64,000 nt of DNA from Nonomuraea sediminis (GTDB lineage: Bacteria > Actinomycetota > Actinomycetes > Streptosporangiales > Streptosporangiaceae), in assembly GCF_018531495.1 (NCBI RefSeq), contig NZ_JAHDTI010000001.1, positions 310,001 to 374,000 of the forward strand, read 5' to 3'. Below are positions 50,947 to 60,132 of the stretch, in pieces; positions within the stretch are counted from its first letter, which is position 1; each line of letters starts with the position of its first letter. The translations under genes and the position numbers were made by a program. The notes under the pieces were generated by a model. It was given only the letters and a program-made list of their open reading frames with translations, was not told where the DNA came from and did no database searches.

Positions 50947-52506
50947 ATGAACCTGGGTGCCGCTCACTGGATCTATCTGGCCGGAATAGTAGTGATCATC
51001 GCGGTCATGATCATGCGGAAGAACATCGTCATCCCCGCGGTGGCGGCCACGTTCTTCACCGCCTGGGCGTTCACGGGCGACCTCGTCAAGGGGCTGCAGT
51101 CGATCTTCGGGGCGAGCCTGACGGCGGCGGCCGAGCTGTTCAACATCTTCCTCATCATCGCGCTGGTGACGGCGCTGCTCGGGGCGCTGAAGGCGATCGG
51201 GGCAGACCAGCGGATGATCGAGCCGTTCCGCACGGTGATGCGCAACGGTCACGCGGCGTTCTGGGTGATCGCCGGCGTGACGTACGTCATCAGCCTGTTC
51301 TTCTGGCCGACTCCCGCGGTGCCGCTCATCGGGGCGATCCTGCTGCCGGTGGCGATCAGGGCCGGGCTGCCGCCGCTGGCCGCGGGCCTGTCGGTGGCGA
51401 TCGCGGGCCAGGGGATGGCGCTGTCCAGCGACTACGTCATGCAGGTCGCGCCGGGCCTGTCGGCCAAGGCGGCGGGGGTGGGGACGACCGTGGTGGCCGA
51501 CCGGGCGATGGTGCTGTCGCTGATCGTCGGGGTCATCGCGCTGGTGCTCGGGTACCTCATGACCCGCCGCACCATCCAGGCGCCCAGCGTCGACCACCTG
51601 CTGGCCTGGGAGGGTACGGCGAGCTCGGGCCTGGCCGCGGCTCCGCGCACCACCGGCACCCGCAAGGGCCGCACAGCGGCGCAGGCCGCCACGGCCGAGG
51701 GCGGGACCGGTTCCGTGGACGGCGGGCAGGGCGTGGCGACCGCGGTCGCCACGGACGAGGACGACGAGCCGATGGAAGCGGGCGGGACCCGGCGGGCCGT
51801 GGCGCGGTCGAAGGCGTTCGCGGTGATCGTGCCGGTGACGTTCGCGGCCCTGGTGGCGTACATGCTGCTCGGCAAGTTCACCGACCTGGTGCCCGACACC
51901 ATCGGCGGGCAGGCGGCGGCGCTGGTGGGCGGGGTGGTGGCGGTGCTGCTGCTGTTCGCCACGCTGGTGACCGACGGGCGGCGGAGCCTGGAGACGTGCG
52001 CCGAGCACGTGGTGGACGGGCTGGTGTTCTCGGTGAAGGCGATGGGCATCGTGCTGCCGATCGCGGGCTTCTTCTTCATCGGCAACGCCGACTTCGCCGC
52101 CAGGATCATGGGGCTCGAGGAGGGCGCCAAGGCGCCGAACTTCCTGTTCGACCTGGTGAGCGCCGCCCAGCAGGGCATCCCGCACAACTCGTTCCTGATG
52201 GCGTTCGGGATCCTGATCGTGGGCGTGATCACCGGGCTCGACGGTTCCGGGTTCGCCGGGCTGCCGCTGACCGGGTCGCTGTCCGGGGCGCTCGGACCGG
52301 CGGTCGGCATGGACCCGGCCACGCTGGCGGCGGTCGGGCAGATGGGCTGCGTGTGGTCGGGCGGCGGCGTGCTGATCGCGTGGTCGTCGCTGATCGCGGT
52401 GGCCGGGTTCGCCCGGGTGCCGGTGCTCGACCTGGCCAGGAAGGCGTTCGTCCCGGTGATCGCGGGCCTGGTCGCCGCGACGCTGTTCGCGGTGATCGTC
52501 TTCTAG
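50947..52506 (+). CDS. Multi-spanning permease of unassigned family
   Basis: A 519-residue integral membrane protein with about 12 hydrophobic helices. They are split by a hydrophilic Ala/Gly/Thr-rich loop of about 85 residues near 215-300. Conserved-looking segments are SLFFWPTPAVPLIGAILLPVAIRAGLPPL, AIAGQGMALSSDYVMQVAPG, and GVITGLDGSGFAGLPLTGSL. The internally similar halves suggest an ion-transporter-like fold for organic acids, but I cannot name the family. GGGAGG precedes the ATG. It is divergent from the ALDH-HDO operon and presumably imports that pathway's substrate. The 3' end overlaps the next gene by 4 bp, convergently. Confidence 0.75.
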   Translation: MNLGAAHWIYLAGIVVIIAVMIMRKNIVIPAVAATFFTAWAFTGDLVKGLQSIFGASLTAAAELFNIFLIIALVTALLGALKAIGADQRMIEPFRTVMRNGHAAFWVIAGVTYVISLFFWPTPAVPLIGAILLPVAIRAGLPPLAAGLSVAIAGQGMALSSDYVMQVAPGLSAKAAGVGTTVVADRAMVLSLIVGVIALVLGYLMTRRTIQAPSVDHLLAWEGTASSGLAAAPRTTGTRKGRTAAQAATAEGGTGSVDGGQGVATAVATDEDDEPMEAGGTRRAVARSKAFAVIVPVTFAALVAYMLLGKFTDLVPDTIGGQAAALVGGVVAVLLLFATLVTDGRRSLETCAEHVVDGLVFSVKAMGIVLPIAGFFFIGNADFAARIMGLEEGAKAPNFLFDLVSAAQQGIPHNSFLMAFGILIVGVITGLDGSGFAGLPLTGSLSGALGPAVGMDPATLAAVGQMGCVWSGGGVLIAWSSLIAVAGFARVPVLDLARKAFVPVIAGLVAATLFAVIVF

Positions 52507-53426
52507 CGGAGCTCCAGGATCCGCTTGCCGCTCAGGGCCCACACCCGCCCGCCGCCGTCGGCGAGCGCGGTGATGGGCCTCGGCGGCGTGTTGCGCAGCC
52601 ACCGCCCGCCCGTCTGCCGCAGCAGGTTCCCGTTGGCCGCCCAGATCCGGCCGTCATGCCGGACGAGGGAGGTGATGGGCGCCGACCTGAGCGCGACGGG
52701 CGCCCACCTGGCACCGTCCCACCGGTAGAGCAGCGGGGTTTCCGTGTTGTTCGCGCCGGCGGCCCAGACCTCGGTCGGCGACATCGCCAGCACCGTGGTC
52801 AGCTCGTGGGTGCCGTCGCCGGCGACGGGCGGCACCGGCACGCGGGTCCAGGCCCGGCCGTCGAAGTGGACGGCGGCGGGCTGCGTGGATCCGTCCCCTT
52901 CGTAGCCGACCGCCCAGATGTCGTTCTCGGCCAGGGCGTCGGCGGCCTCCACCTCGATCGGCACGTCGAAGCGCCGCTTTCCGGCCCCCTCGAACAGGTA
53001 GGCGTGCTTCGGGGTGAACGCCCACGCCTTGTCCGCGCCCACGGCGACGGCCTCGGTGGCGCCGCGCAGCCCCAGGAAGCGCCACCGGTGGCCGTCGTAG
53101 CGCAGCAGCCCGTCGTCGCCGTTCTCGTAGTCCTGCGCGACGACCCACACGTTGTCCGGGCCGGCGGCGTCGACCTTGACCAGGTCGAGCCAGGCGCCCT
53201 TCTTCGGCAGGACCTGGCGCCGCCAGGCGAGGCCGTCCCAGCGCACCAGCACCGAGTAGTGCCCGTCGGTGCCCCACTGGTTCTCGCCCACCGCCCAGGC
53301 GTGCCGGGCGTCGGTGGCGGCGATGTCCTGGAAGCGGGTGCCGTGGTCGAGGTCGAGCCAGGGGTGGGGCGGCTCGGTGTAGGCCACCTGCCACGACAGC
53401 AGCAGCGACAGCGCCAGCGCGATCAT
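52503..53426 (-). CDS. Secreted beta-propeller-like repeat protein
   Basis: A 307-residue exported protein; the signal peptide is about 1-15. Repeats of the type AWAVGENQ / VWVVAQDY / IWAVGYEG / VWAAGANN and RWDGLAWRR / RYDGHRWRF / HFDGRAWTR / RWDGARWAP recur about every 45 residues, which is consistent with a six- to seven-bladed propeller. No catalytic motif is visible. The start overlaps the stop of the 1325-aa gene (ATGA), so the two are made together and may interact at the cell surface. Confidence 0.75.
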   Translation of the reverse strand: MIALALSLLLSWQVAYTEPPHPWLDLDHGTRFQDIAATDARHAWAVGENQWGTDGHYSVLVRWDGLAWRRQVLPKKGAWLDLVKVDAAGPDNVWVVAQDYENGDDGLLRYDGHRWRFLGLRGATEAVAVGADKAWAFTPKHAYLFEGAGKRRFDVPIEVEAADALAENDIWAVGYEGDGSTQPAAVHFDGRAWTRVPVPPVAGDGTHELTTVLAMSPTEVWAAGANNTETPLLYRWDGARWAPVALRSAPITSLVRHDGRIWAANGNLLRQTGGRWLRNTPPRPITALADGGGRVWALSGKRILELR

Positions 53427-56400
53427 CGCTTCACACTAGTGGCGCAGTGGCCGGCGTTCACCCCCGCCACCCGCCAGTCGGCCCCGGGGAAGGGCGACAT
53501 GAAGTGGGTCAGCAGGTCCACCGCGTAGCCGGGCACCTGGCCGCCGGGGTCGAGCAGGGAGACCATCTGCGGCCCGTCCGCCCCGCGCAGCGAGATCGAG
53601 TTCGTGCCCTGGCCGGCCGCGTACCCCGGCTTGGCGTCCACGGTCAGGCAGGCCAGCTGGATCCCGGCCGCGCGGATCGCCTGCTTGCTGCCGATGCGCC
53701 GCATCCGCTGGTCGTAACGGCGCAGCGACAGCGAGGTGACGGGCCCGAGCCGCATCGAGTCGCGGAAGAGATCCTCGCCCAGCTTGCGCGACAGCTTCAC
53801 GTCGAGCCGGACGTCGGGCCGCAGGTCCACGCCGTTCGCGCCGATGTCGATCCGGTCGTAGTTCCCCTCGAAGCCGGGCGCGACGAAGCCGAGCGCGGGC
53901 GGCGCCTTCATGCCGAACGGGACCTTGCCCGGCCGGATCTTCAGCCAGGACAGCTTCCGCACGGCGAACGACACGTCCTCGACCTTGCTCGGCCCGAGCC
54001 CGAAGTCGCCGCCGACCTGGTAGGACAGGAATCCGCTCGTGTAGGGGACGTCCTTGCTGACGGCGATCCGCTGCCGCGGCACGCCGTCCACGCGCAGCCC
54101 GGCGTGCAGCTCGACCCTCCCGGTCGGCACCGGCTTGGACACCAGGTCGATGGACTGGTCGGGGTTGAGCCTGACCGTGGTGTCGGCCGCCAGGTCCTTG
54201 ACCGCGAGCGACACGTCGCCCAGCCGTCCCGACCTGTCGATCAGCCCGCCGTCGACGCCCAGGTACCCGTCGAGCGTGTTGACCCCGCCCGGCGCGTGGT
54301 AGGTGACGGCGGGCACGCGCAGCGCGCCGCCGGTGGCGTCGGCGTCCACGCCGAACGTGGCGGGCACGTCGGTGAAGCGCGCCTCGCCGCTGCCCTGCCC
54401 GTCCACGGTCAGCTTGGCGTCCAGCCGCTTGACCGCCGCCGAGTTGGTCACCCTGATCCTGGTCTGCGGCCCGTAGGTTCCCTGGACGGCGACCGCCGCG
54501 GGAACCGGGTTGATCGACACGCGCCCGCGCAGGGCGCCCGCGTCGGCCTGCAGGTCGAGCGACCCGAGCGTGGCGGCCGGCTGGATCTGGTAGCCGGCGT
54601 TGACGGCGTTGCCCGCCACGTCGAACGGCCCGAGCGACAGCTTGGTGATCGTGGCGGGCAGGCCGGTGAGCGTGGCCTTGGCCTTGATCGGCACCGGCGC
54701 CAGGACGGAGCTGGCCAGGTACACGCCTAGCCTTCGCTGCTTGGGCCGGAACCCGGCGAAGGTGAACGTCTTCTTGGCCACGTCCACCGTGACCTGGTCG
54801 GGCAGCCCGCTCACGTCGAGGTAGCCCTGGATGCCGAAGCAGCCGCGGCCCGCCGTACAGAACGGGCCCTGATCGGCGCAGCCGGGGCAGGCGCCGTCGA
54901 TCAGCGAGATGCCTCCCGCGACGGCGGGGGCGGGCTGCATCCTGGCGAGCGCGGCGCTCTTGCCGAGCCAGGCGCGGCCCTTCAGGTCCAGGTTCGGGCC
55001 CGAGTAGGTGAAGGCGCCGTTGGCGGCGCCGACGGCCAGCTTGCCGGGGACGGGGCCGAGCCGGCCGAGCACGCCGAAGCGCAGGTCACCCTGGGTGAGG
55101 TCGGCGTCGAGCGCGAGCGTCTGCCTGGCGGCGCCGAAGTCGGCGGTGAAGCCCTGCTCGGCAGGGGCGAACTCGACCGACTTCAGGCCCTTGACCTGCA
55201 CGCTGGCGTCCAGGTCACCGGAGGCCTGGTCGTAGTGGGCGGCCAGGTGCGGGCCCGCGGGGGCCTTGGCGCCGTCGTGGTTGGTGAAGGCCACCGACGC
55301 CGACCCGAGCGGGCCGGACAGGCCGCGGAAGCGGTAGCCGGAGGCGCCCCACGAGGCGTCGAAGCGGGCGGGCACGCCGGTCACGTGCGCGGCCGCGCGC
55401 AGGTAGCGGCCCTGGTACTTGGCTCTGGCCAGCGCGTCGACCGAGTCGACCGGCGCGGAGGAGTCCCAGGTCAGCGTCTTGGCGGTGGTGTCGGCGACCA
55501 GTTCGAGGTGCTTGGTGACGCCCTCGACGGTCGCCTTGAGGTCCTCGCCCTGCGGCGTGGTCACGTAGTCCTTGTTGGCGTAGATCCCGACCTGGCGCAG
55601 CTTGGAGGAGGTGTCCACGGTCACGGTCGAGCGGGCGCCCAGCTCCCACGCGGCCTTGACGTCGTCGTGCACGCCGAGCACGGTGCCGTCGATGGTGGGG
55701 CCGGTCTTGAGGTTGGCGTAGGCGGCGCGCAGCTTGGAGATCACGCCGCTGGCCTGGTAGATGGCCTTCCTGGCCGCGGGGTCGAGGGTGACGTCGACCT
55801 TGGCGGGGGTGTTGGAGATCTCCAGCCTGGCCAGGTGGGTGCCGTCGATGCTGGCCGCGCCGAGGAACGACCTGCCGTTCGAATCGACCTCCAGGTGGGC
55901 GTGCGGGGCGGCGCCGTACGTCACGTCGAAGCCGGACAGGCCCGACAGCAGGCCTGAGACGCCGACCGCGTCACCGTTCTTGATCATGGTGACGTGGCCG
56001 CCGCGGGGGCTGGAGATGGCGCCCTCGTTGCGCTGCAGGATGACCGCGAAGCGGCCGATGGCCGAGCTGGTGGTGTGCGTGACCCGGTGCGCCGCCAGGT
56101 CGTTGACCAGGCGGACCTTGGCCGGCAGGTCGCTCAGCTCGGCGCGCAGGACGGTCTTGTCCGCGGCGCGGTCGAAGTAGAGGATCCTGGCCGTCCCCGC
56201 GCCCGACCGGTCGGAGTCGACGGTCAGCACCTGCTTGCCCCCGGACGTGCCGTACTTGGCGGTGAAGGTCGCCGGCACGTGCTCGAGCGAGACGCTGGCG
56301 ACCCGGGCGAGCTCGCCGTCGCGGTAGACGTAGTTGTGCAGCTGCGCCTGCTTGATCGAGGAGTGGCCCTCGAAGCGGATCCGGGCCGAGCCGTCCTTGC

Positions 56401-57400
56401 CCCGGTCCAGCTCGACGCGCGCCTTGGTGGGCATCCGGTCGAGTACCGCCTGGGTGAACTGCCGGGAGCTGACCGCGAGCGCGTCCAGCCGGGAGGGCGC
56501 CGAGCTGATCACGTCGAGCCTGGGACGGTCGAGATCGGCGGAGACCGTGAACTTCTCGGCGGCAGGCGACTGGCGCAGGCTCATCACGGTCTTGCCGATC
56601 AGCCCGGCGATCACGGCCGCCGACGCGGCCGGGCCGGTCCGTTTGACGCTCGCCTTGACCTTCTTGCCGGCCAGGTCGACCGTGAACGACCCCCAGTCCA
56701 TCTCCGACAGGCCGGCGCCGCGGTTGAGCCCGTCGAATCCGACGGCCACCTTGCCGTCGTACTCGGCCCAGACCTGCGCCTTCAGCGCGGCGTCGCTGCC
56801 CGGCAGCCGCCTGACCGCGAAGCCGAGCCCCACCTCGCCGTCGGCAGGGCTGGCGGTGGGCACCAGGTCGGCGGCCACGTCCGCGTCGCCGTCGCCGGTG
56901 ACGTCGGCGATGACGGGCACGGCCACCGGCTGCGTGATCGAGCAGGAGACCTGCTGGTCGGCGTTCTGCACGCACAGCCGGTAGGTCAGCGGCCCCGCGG
57001 CCTTGCCCAGCGCCTCGAACGACTTGACCACCGAGGCCAGCGGCTTGCCCAGCGTCAGCGGCTCCGCCTGGGCGGTGTCCGGCAGCAGCCGGTCCAGCTT
57101 CTGCCGCCTGGCGTCCGCTTCCTTGGCGATCTGGTCGATCAGCTGCGGTCCTGCCGGGATCGTCACCTCCGGCGCCTGCGGCCCGACCTTCTCCTCCCCC
57201 GAAGGTCTGGCCGCCAGTGACGCCTCCAGCGGCACGTTCACCGCCGCGGGCGCGGGCTGCTGTACGGCGGGCGCGGCGGTGATCGCCGGTTGCCCCGGTT
57301 CCGCAGCCTGCGCGGCAGCGGGCACCGCCACAAGGGCCGTGCTGGTCAAAAAGGCGGATATGGACACGCGACCTAGGGCGTGCCATGAAAACCGCAACAT
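53423..57400 (-). CDS. Giant secreted beta-rich protein, function unknown
   Basis: A 1325-residue exported protein; the signal peptide is about 1-33 (AQAAEPG). A Pro/Ala-rich stretch and a predicted helical part (LIDQIAKEADARRQKLDRLLPD) lead into many repeated beta modules of 60-80 residues with the recurring LPAKVRLVND / TPAKVDVTLDP / LPDQVTVDVAKKTFTF / VPATFGVDADATGG pattern. One four-cysteine insert (CPGCADQGPFCTAGRGCFG) lies near 815-835. There is no LPXTG anchor or enzyme motif. The repeated hydrophobic strands suggest an elongated or lipid-contacting surface protein. It overlaps the propeller gene by 4 bp. Confidence 0.8.
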   Translation of the reverse strand: MLRFSWHALGRVSISAFLTSTALVAVPAAAQAAEPGQPAITAAPAVQQPAPAAVNVPLEASLAARPSGEEKVGPQAPEVTIPAGPQLIDQIAKEADARRQKLDRLLPDTAQAEPLTLGKPLASVVKSFEALGKAAGPLTYRLCVQNADQQVSCSITQPVAVPVIADVTGDGDADVAADLVPTASPADGEVGLGFAVRRLPGSDAALKAQVWAEYDGKVAVGFDGLNRGAGLSEMDWGSFTVDLAGKKVKASVKRTGPAASAAVIAGLIGKTVMSLRQSPAAEKFTVSADLDRPRLDVISSAPSRLDALAVSSRQFTQAVLDRMPTKARVELDRGKDGSARIRFEGHSSIKQAQLHNYVYRDGELARVASVSLEHVPATFTAKYGTSGGKQVLTVDSDRSGAGTARILYFDRAADKTVLRAELSDLPAKVRLVNDLAAHRVTHTTSSAIGRFAVILQRNEGAISSPRGGHVTMIKNGDAVGVSGLLSGLSGFDVTYGAAPHAHLEVDSNGRSFLGAASIDGTHLARLEISNTPAKVDVTLDPAARKAIYQASGVISKLRAAYANLKTGPTIDGTVLGVHDDVKAAWELGARSTVTVDTSSKLRQVGIYANKDYVTTPQGEDLKATVEGVTKHLELVADTTAKTLTWDSSAPVDSVDALARAKYQGRYLRAAAHVTGVPARFDASWGASGYRFRGLSGPLGSASVAFTNHDGAKAPAGPHLAAHYDQASGDLDASVQVKGLKSVEFAPAEQGFTADFGAARQTLALDADLTQGDLRFGVLGRLGPVPGKLAVGAANGAFTYSGPNLDLKGRAWLGKSAALARMQPAPAVAGGISLIDGACPGCADQGPFCTAGRGCFGIQGYLDVSGLPDQVTVDVAKKTFTFAGFRPKQRRLGVYLASSVLAPVPIKAKATLTGLPATITKLSLGPFDVAGNAVNAGYQIQPAATLGSLDLQADAGALRGRVSINPVPAAVAVQGTYGPQTRIRVTNSAAVKRLDAKLTVDGQGSGEARFTDVPATFGVDADATGGALRVPAVTYHAPGGVNTLDGYLGVDGGLIDRSGRLGDVSLAVKDLAADTTVRLNPDQSIDLVSKPVPTGRVELHAGLRVDGVPRQRIAVSKDVPYTSGFLSYQVGGDFGLGPSKVEDVSFAVRKLSWLKIRPGKVPFGMKAPPALGFVAPGFEGNYDRIDIGANGVDLRPDVRLDVKLSRKLGEDLFRDSMRLGPVTSLSLRRYDQRMRRIGSKQAIRAAGIQLACLTVDAKPGYAAGQGTNSISLRGADGPQMVSLLDPGGQVPGYAVDLLTHFMSPFPGADWRVAGVNAGHCATSVKR

Positions 57401-57511
57401 GGAGCGCTCTCCCCCGAAGCGGTCTGAATCATCCCATCAGAAACATAGGGCCCGAGCCGACCATAGTTCTCACAAGCCGTCAACTTGGATCCGACATGGG
57501 ACCCCCAATGG
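57401..57511. promoter_or_regulatory. Upstream region of the 1325-aa secreted protein gene
   Basis: This region of 111 bp separates the giant gene from the methyltransferase stop. GGGGGAGAG just before the ATG is a good ribosome site. TTGTGAGAACTATGG on the minus strand could be part of a promoter, but it is not certain. Confidence 0.3.
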
Positions 57512-58009
57512 TCACCGGCTGATACGGGGCCACCATCCGGGGACGGTCCGCACGTACTCTTCGTAATCGGCTCCGAACGTCCTGCGCAGGTGCGGCTCCT
57601 CGTACCAGCGCACGAACGAGACCACGGGCACGGCCACGATCACGAAGTAGAGCAGCAGCCGCGGATCGCCGAACAGGAGCGCCTGCCCGATGATCGCCGC
57701 GAGGATCGACACGTACATCGGGTTGCGGACGTAGCGGTAGACCCCGCCCACGACCAGCTTCTCCGGCGGGGCCAGCGGCATCGGCGTGCCGAACCCCTCG
57801 GCCACGAACCGTACGAACGCACGCACCAGGAACGACAGCCCCGCCAGCGCGAGCAGCCCACCGGCGATCCGCAGCGGCACCATCGCCCATCCGGCCAGCG
57901 GGTCCTGGAACTCCCAGTGCGTGATCAGCCACGGGACGAGCACGGCCACCGTCCCTGGCGCGGCGGCGAAGAAGAGGGTGGAGCCGATGGCCGCGGGGGT
58001 TCTGCGCAT
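57512..58009 (-). CDS. Isoprenylcysteine methyltransferase-like integral membrane protein
   Basis: A 165-residue protein with four to five membrane helices. The C-terminal half holds the ICMT/PEMT SAM-binding pattern GVYRYVRNPMYVSILAAIIGQALLFGD and RWYEEPHLRRTFGADYEEYVRTVPGWWP. Bacterial members methylate unknown carboxyl or lipid substrates. ATG 58009 is the likely start. It lies 42 bp after the transporter gene in the same direction. Confidence 0.88.
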   Translation of the reverse strand: MRRTPAAIGSTLFFAAAPGTVAVLVPWLITHWEFQDPLAGWAMVPLRIAGGLLALAGLSFLVRAFVRFVAEGFGTPMPLAPPEKLVVGGVYRYVRNPMYVSILAAIIGQALLFGDPRLLLYFVIVAVPVVSFVRWYEEPHLRRTFGADYEEYVRTVPGWWPRISR

Positions 58010-58051
58010 GACGCCTCCCGAAGGAATTCATCTAGCGATGAGTTTAATCCT

Positions 58052-58942
58052 TCAGGTGGCGAGGAGCCAGTCGGCGATGGCGAGGGTGGCCATGGACAGG
58101 GCGGTGCCGACGAGAACGACCCAGCGGGTCACCGCCTCGGCCTGGCCGTACTCGCGGGCGAAGATGTAGACGTTCTGCGCCGTGGGCAGGGCCGCGCAGA
58201 CGACCAGCGGGCGCAGGTCCGCCGCGGGCAGCCCGACGAGGACCCCGAGCCCGTAGGCCACCAGCGGCTGCCCCGCCAGCTTGAGCGCCGACAACGTGAA
58301 GATCTCGCTACGGCCGGCGATGGCGGGACCGCGGACGTTGAGCGACAGGCCGAGCGCCACCAGGGCCGTCGGGACGGCGGCGGCGCCCAGCAGGGCGAGC
58401 GGATCGGCCACCACCGGCGGCGGTCTCCAGCCCGCGATCGAGCAGGCCGCCCCGGCGGCGAGCCCGAGGATGACCGGGTTGCGCAGCGGCAGCGTGACCA
58501 GTCGCCGCAGCCGCAGCCCCGAGTCCAGGGACGCCAGCACCACCGGCGTGACCACGAGGACCTGGAAGAGCAGCACGCCGGTCAGGAACGAGGCGTTGCC
58601 CAGCACGTGCAGCGCGACGGGGATGCCGAGGTTGGCGGAGTTGACGTAGCCGCCGGTCATCCCGCCCAGCAGGGACTCGCCGGGTTTGCGGTCGAAGAGG
58701 CGGCGGCTGATCACGTATCCGGCGACCATCGTGATCACCGTGCTGGCGGCGAACACGGCGATGCCGGGCCCGCTGACCGCTAACCGGGTCCTGCTCAGCG
58801 TAGTGAAGAGCGCGGCGGGCATCGCGATGTGGAACACGAACCCGCCGAGCACGCGGTCGGCGTCCTCCCCGATCAACCGGTAGCGGCCGGCCACGTAGCC
58901 GATCAGGGTGAGCGCCCAGATGGGGATGAACGCCGTGAACAC
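58052..58942 (-). CDS. AEC-family (auxin efflux carrier-like) transporter
   Basis: A 296-residue membrane protein with 9-10 helices in two inverted halves. TGGYVNSANLGIPVALHVLG (Asn-containing crossover) and VCAALPTAQNVYIFAREYG are the two characteristic unwound segments. Bacterial AEC proteins move small organic acids such as malate or malonate. The start is GTG 58942; it is divergent from the GNAT gene with 61 bp between. Confidence 0.9.
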   Translation of the reverse strand: MFTAFIPIWALTLIGYVAGRYRLIGEDADRVLGGFVFHIAMPAALFTTLSRTRLAVSGPGIAVFAASTVITMVAGYVISRRLFDRKPGESLLGGMTGGYVNSANLGIPVALHVLGNASFLTGVLLFQVLVVTPVVLASLDSGLRLRRLVTLPLRNPVILGLAAGAACSIAGWRPPPVVADPLALLGAAAVPTALVALGLSLNVRGPAIAGRSEIFTLSALKLAGQPLVAYGLGVLVGLPAADLRPLVVCAALPTAQNVYIFAREYGQAEAVTRWVVLVGTALSMATLAIADWLLAT

Positions 58943-59003
58943 CCCACTAGCTATATCTCACGCCCTTGCGCGCCCTTGCCCGGGCTGCTTGTAGCGTGGC
59001 CGC

Positions 59004-59516
59004 GTGGCGACTCTCCTGCGTACGGCGCGGCTGTCACTTCGGGACTTCACCGCGGCGGACGCCGACGAGCTGGTGACGTTGCACAACGATCCCGGGGTGA
59101 TGCGCTACCTCAACGGCGGCCGTCCCACGCCACGCGAGGTCGTGGTGAACGAGACGCTCCCGCATTTCATCCAGGAAGGCCACTACGCCGCGGAGGTGTC
59201 GGGGCGCTTCGTCGGCTGGTTCCACCTGCTGCCGGACTTCGAGCTGGGCTATCGCCTCCGCACGGACGCCTGGGGCAACGGGTACGCGACGGAGGGCACG
59301 CGCGCCCTCATCGACCGCGCCTTCCGCGACCTGGGAGCGGAGCGCGTCTGGGGCCAGACGATGACGGTCAACCTGGCCTCCCGCCGCGTCATGGAGAAAT
59401 GCGGCCTCCGCTACGTCCGCACCTTCTTCGAGGACTGGCCCGACCAGATCGAGGGCTCGGACCAGGGAGACGTCGAATACGAACTCCTCCGCCCCGACTG
59501 GCGCCCCACCCCGTAA
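59004..59516 (+). CDS. GNAT-family N-acetyltransferase (RimJ/RimL type)
   Basis: A 170-residue acetyltransferase: LLRTARLSLRDFTAADADELVTLHNDPGVMRYL at the N-terminus, LGYRLRTDAWGNGYATEGTRALI (acetyl-CoA loop), and VNLASRRVMEKCGLRYV. This is the RimJ/RimL-like subfamily. The acceptor is unknown. GTG 59004 is the start and no ribosome site is obvious, so the message may be leaderless. It converges on the tetR gene with 4 bp between stops. Confidence 0.9.
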   Translation: MATLLRTARLSLRDFTAADADELVTLHNDPGVMRYLNGGRPTPREVVVNETLPHFIQEGHYAAEVSGRFVGWFHLLPDFELGYRLRTDAWGNGYATEGTRALIDRAFRDLGAERVWGQTMTVNLASRRVMEKCGLRYVRTFFEDWPDQIEGSDQGDVEYELLRPDWRPTP

Positions 59517-59520
59517 CCCC

Positions 59521-60054
59521 TCAGGGGGTGTCGATCGTGGTCAGAGCCGTGTCGATGCCGCTGCGGATGGCCGCCATGTCCCCCAGGCCGGCGCTGACCG
59601 CGACCCCGTCGCGCATGACCAGCAGGAAGTCCGCCTTGGCGACCGCGTCGGCCCGCCCGCCCAGCAGCGTCCGCATGTAGCCGCGGAACCAGTCGCGGTA
59701 GTCGTCCACGATCCCCCGCACGGGATGCGCCGGGTCCGCGAACTCCGCCGCCGCGTTGAGGAACGGGCACCCGCGGAATCCGGGCCCCCGGCTCAGCTCC
59801 TCCAGCCGTTCGAAGATCAACTTGATCCGCTCCACGCCGTCGCCGGGAGCGGCCTCCAGGGCCTTGCGCTGCATCTCGTACTGCTGCGACAGGTAGGCCC
59901 CGACCAGGTCGTCCTTGGCCTTGAAGTGGTGGTAGAAGGTGGCCTTCGCCACACCGGCCTCGGCGATGATCCGGTCGATGCCCACGGTGTGGATGCCCTC
60001 GGCGTAGAAGAGCCGAGAGGCGGTCTCCAGCAGCCGACGTCGCGCATCACTCAC
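59521..60054 (-). CDS. TetR-family regulator of the divergent ohr gene
   Basis: A 177-residue repressor: helix-turn-helix VGIDRIIAEAGVAKATFYHHFKAKDDLVGAYL (about 24-55) and a C-terminal TetR_C domain with Cys in RGCPFLNAA. A single Cys in this position could sense peroxide, although that is inference. It is divergent from the ohr-type gene with two perfect operator-like repeats between them. It therefore probably represses both. This is unusual because Ohr genes are most often controlled by MarR-type OhrR. Confidence 0.9.
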   Translation of the reverse strand: MSDARRRLLETASRLFYAEGIHTVGIDRIIAEAGVAKATFYHHFKAKDDLVGAYLSQQYEMQRKALEAAPGDGVERIKLIFERLEELSRGPGFRGCPFLNAAAEFADPAHPVRGIVDDYRDWFRGYMRTLLGGRADAVAKADFLLVMRDGVAVSAGLGDMAAIRSGIDTALTTIDTP

Positions 60055-60069
60055 GAGCTTGACTTTACC

Positions 60070-60116
60070 AGACAGACCTGTCTACCGTGGCCTCAATGAA
60101 ACAGACAGGTCTGTCT
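60070..60116. promoter_or_regulatory. Twin TetR operators between tetR and ohr
   Basis: AGACAG-AC-CTGTCT at 60070-60083 and AGACAG-GT-CTGTCT at 60103-60116 are two perfect 14-bp palindromes. Their centres are 33 bp apart, about three helical turns. They fill most of the 78-bp divergent gap, one near each gene. Confidence 0.85.
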
Positions 60117-60132
60117 AGGAAGGCTTGAGAAC

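Noticed and set aside
54054..57220. Plus-strand frames opposite the 1325-aa secreted protein gene
   Set aside because: Low-complexity shadows; the minus frame shows a signal peptide and repeated beta modules.
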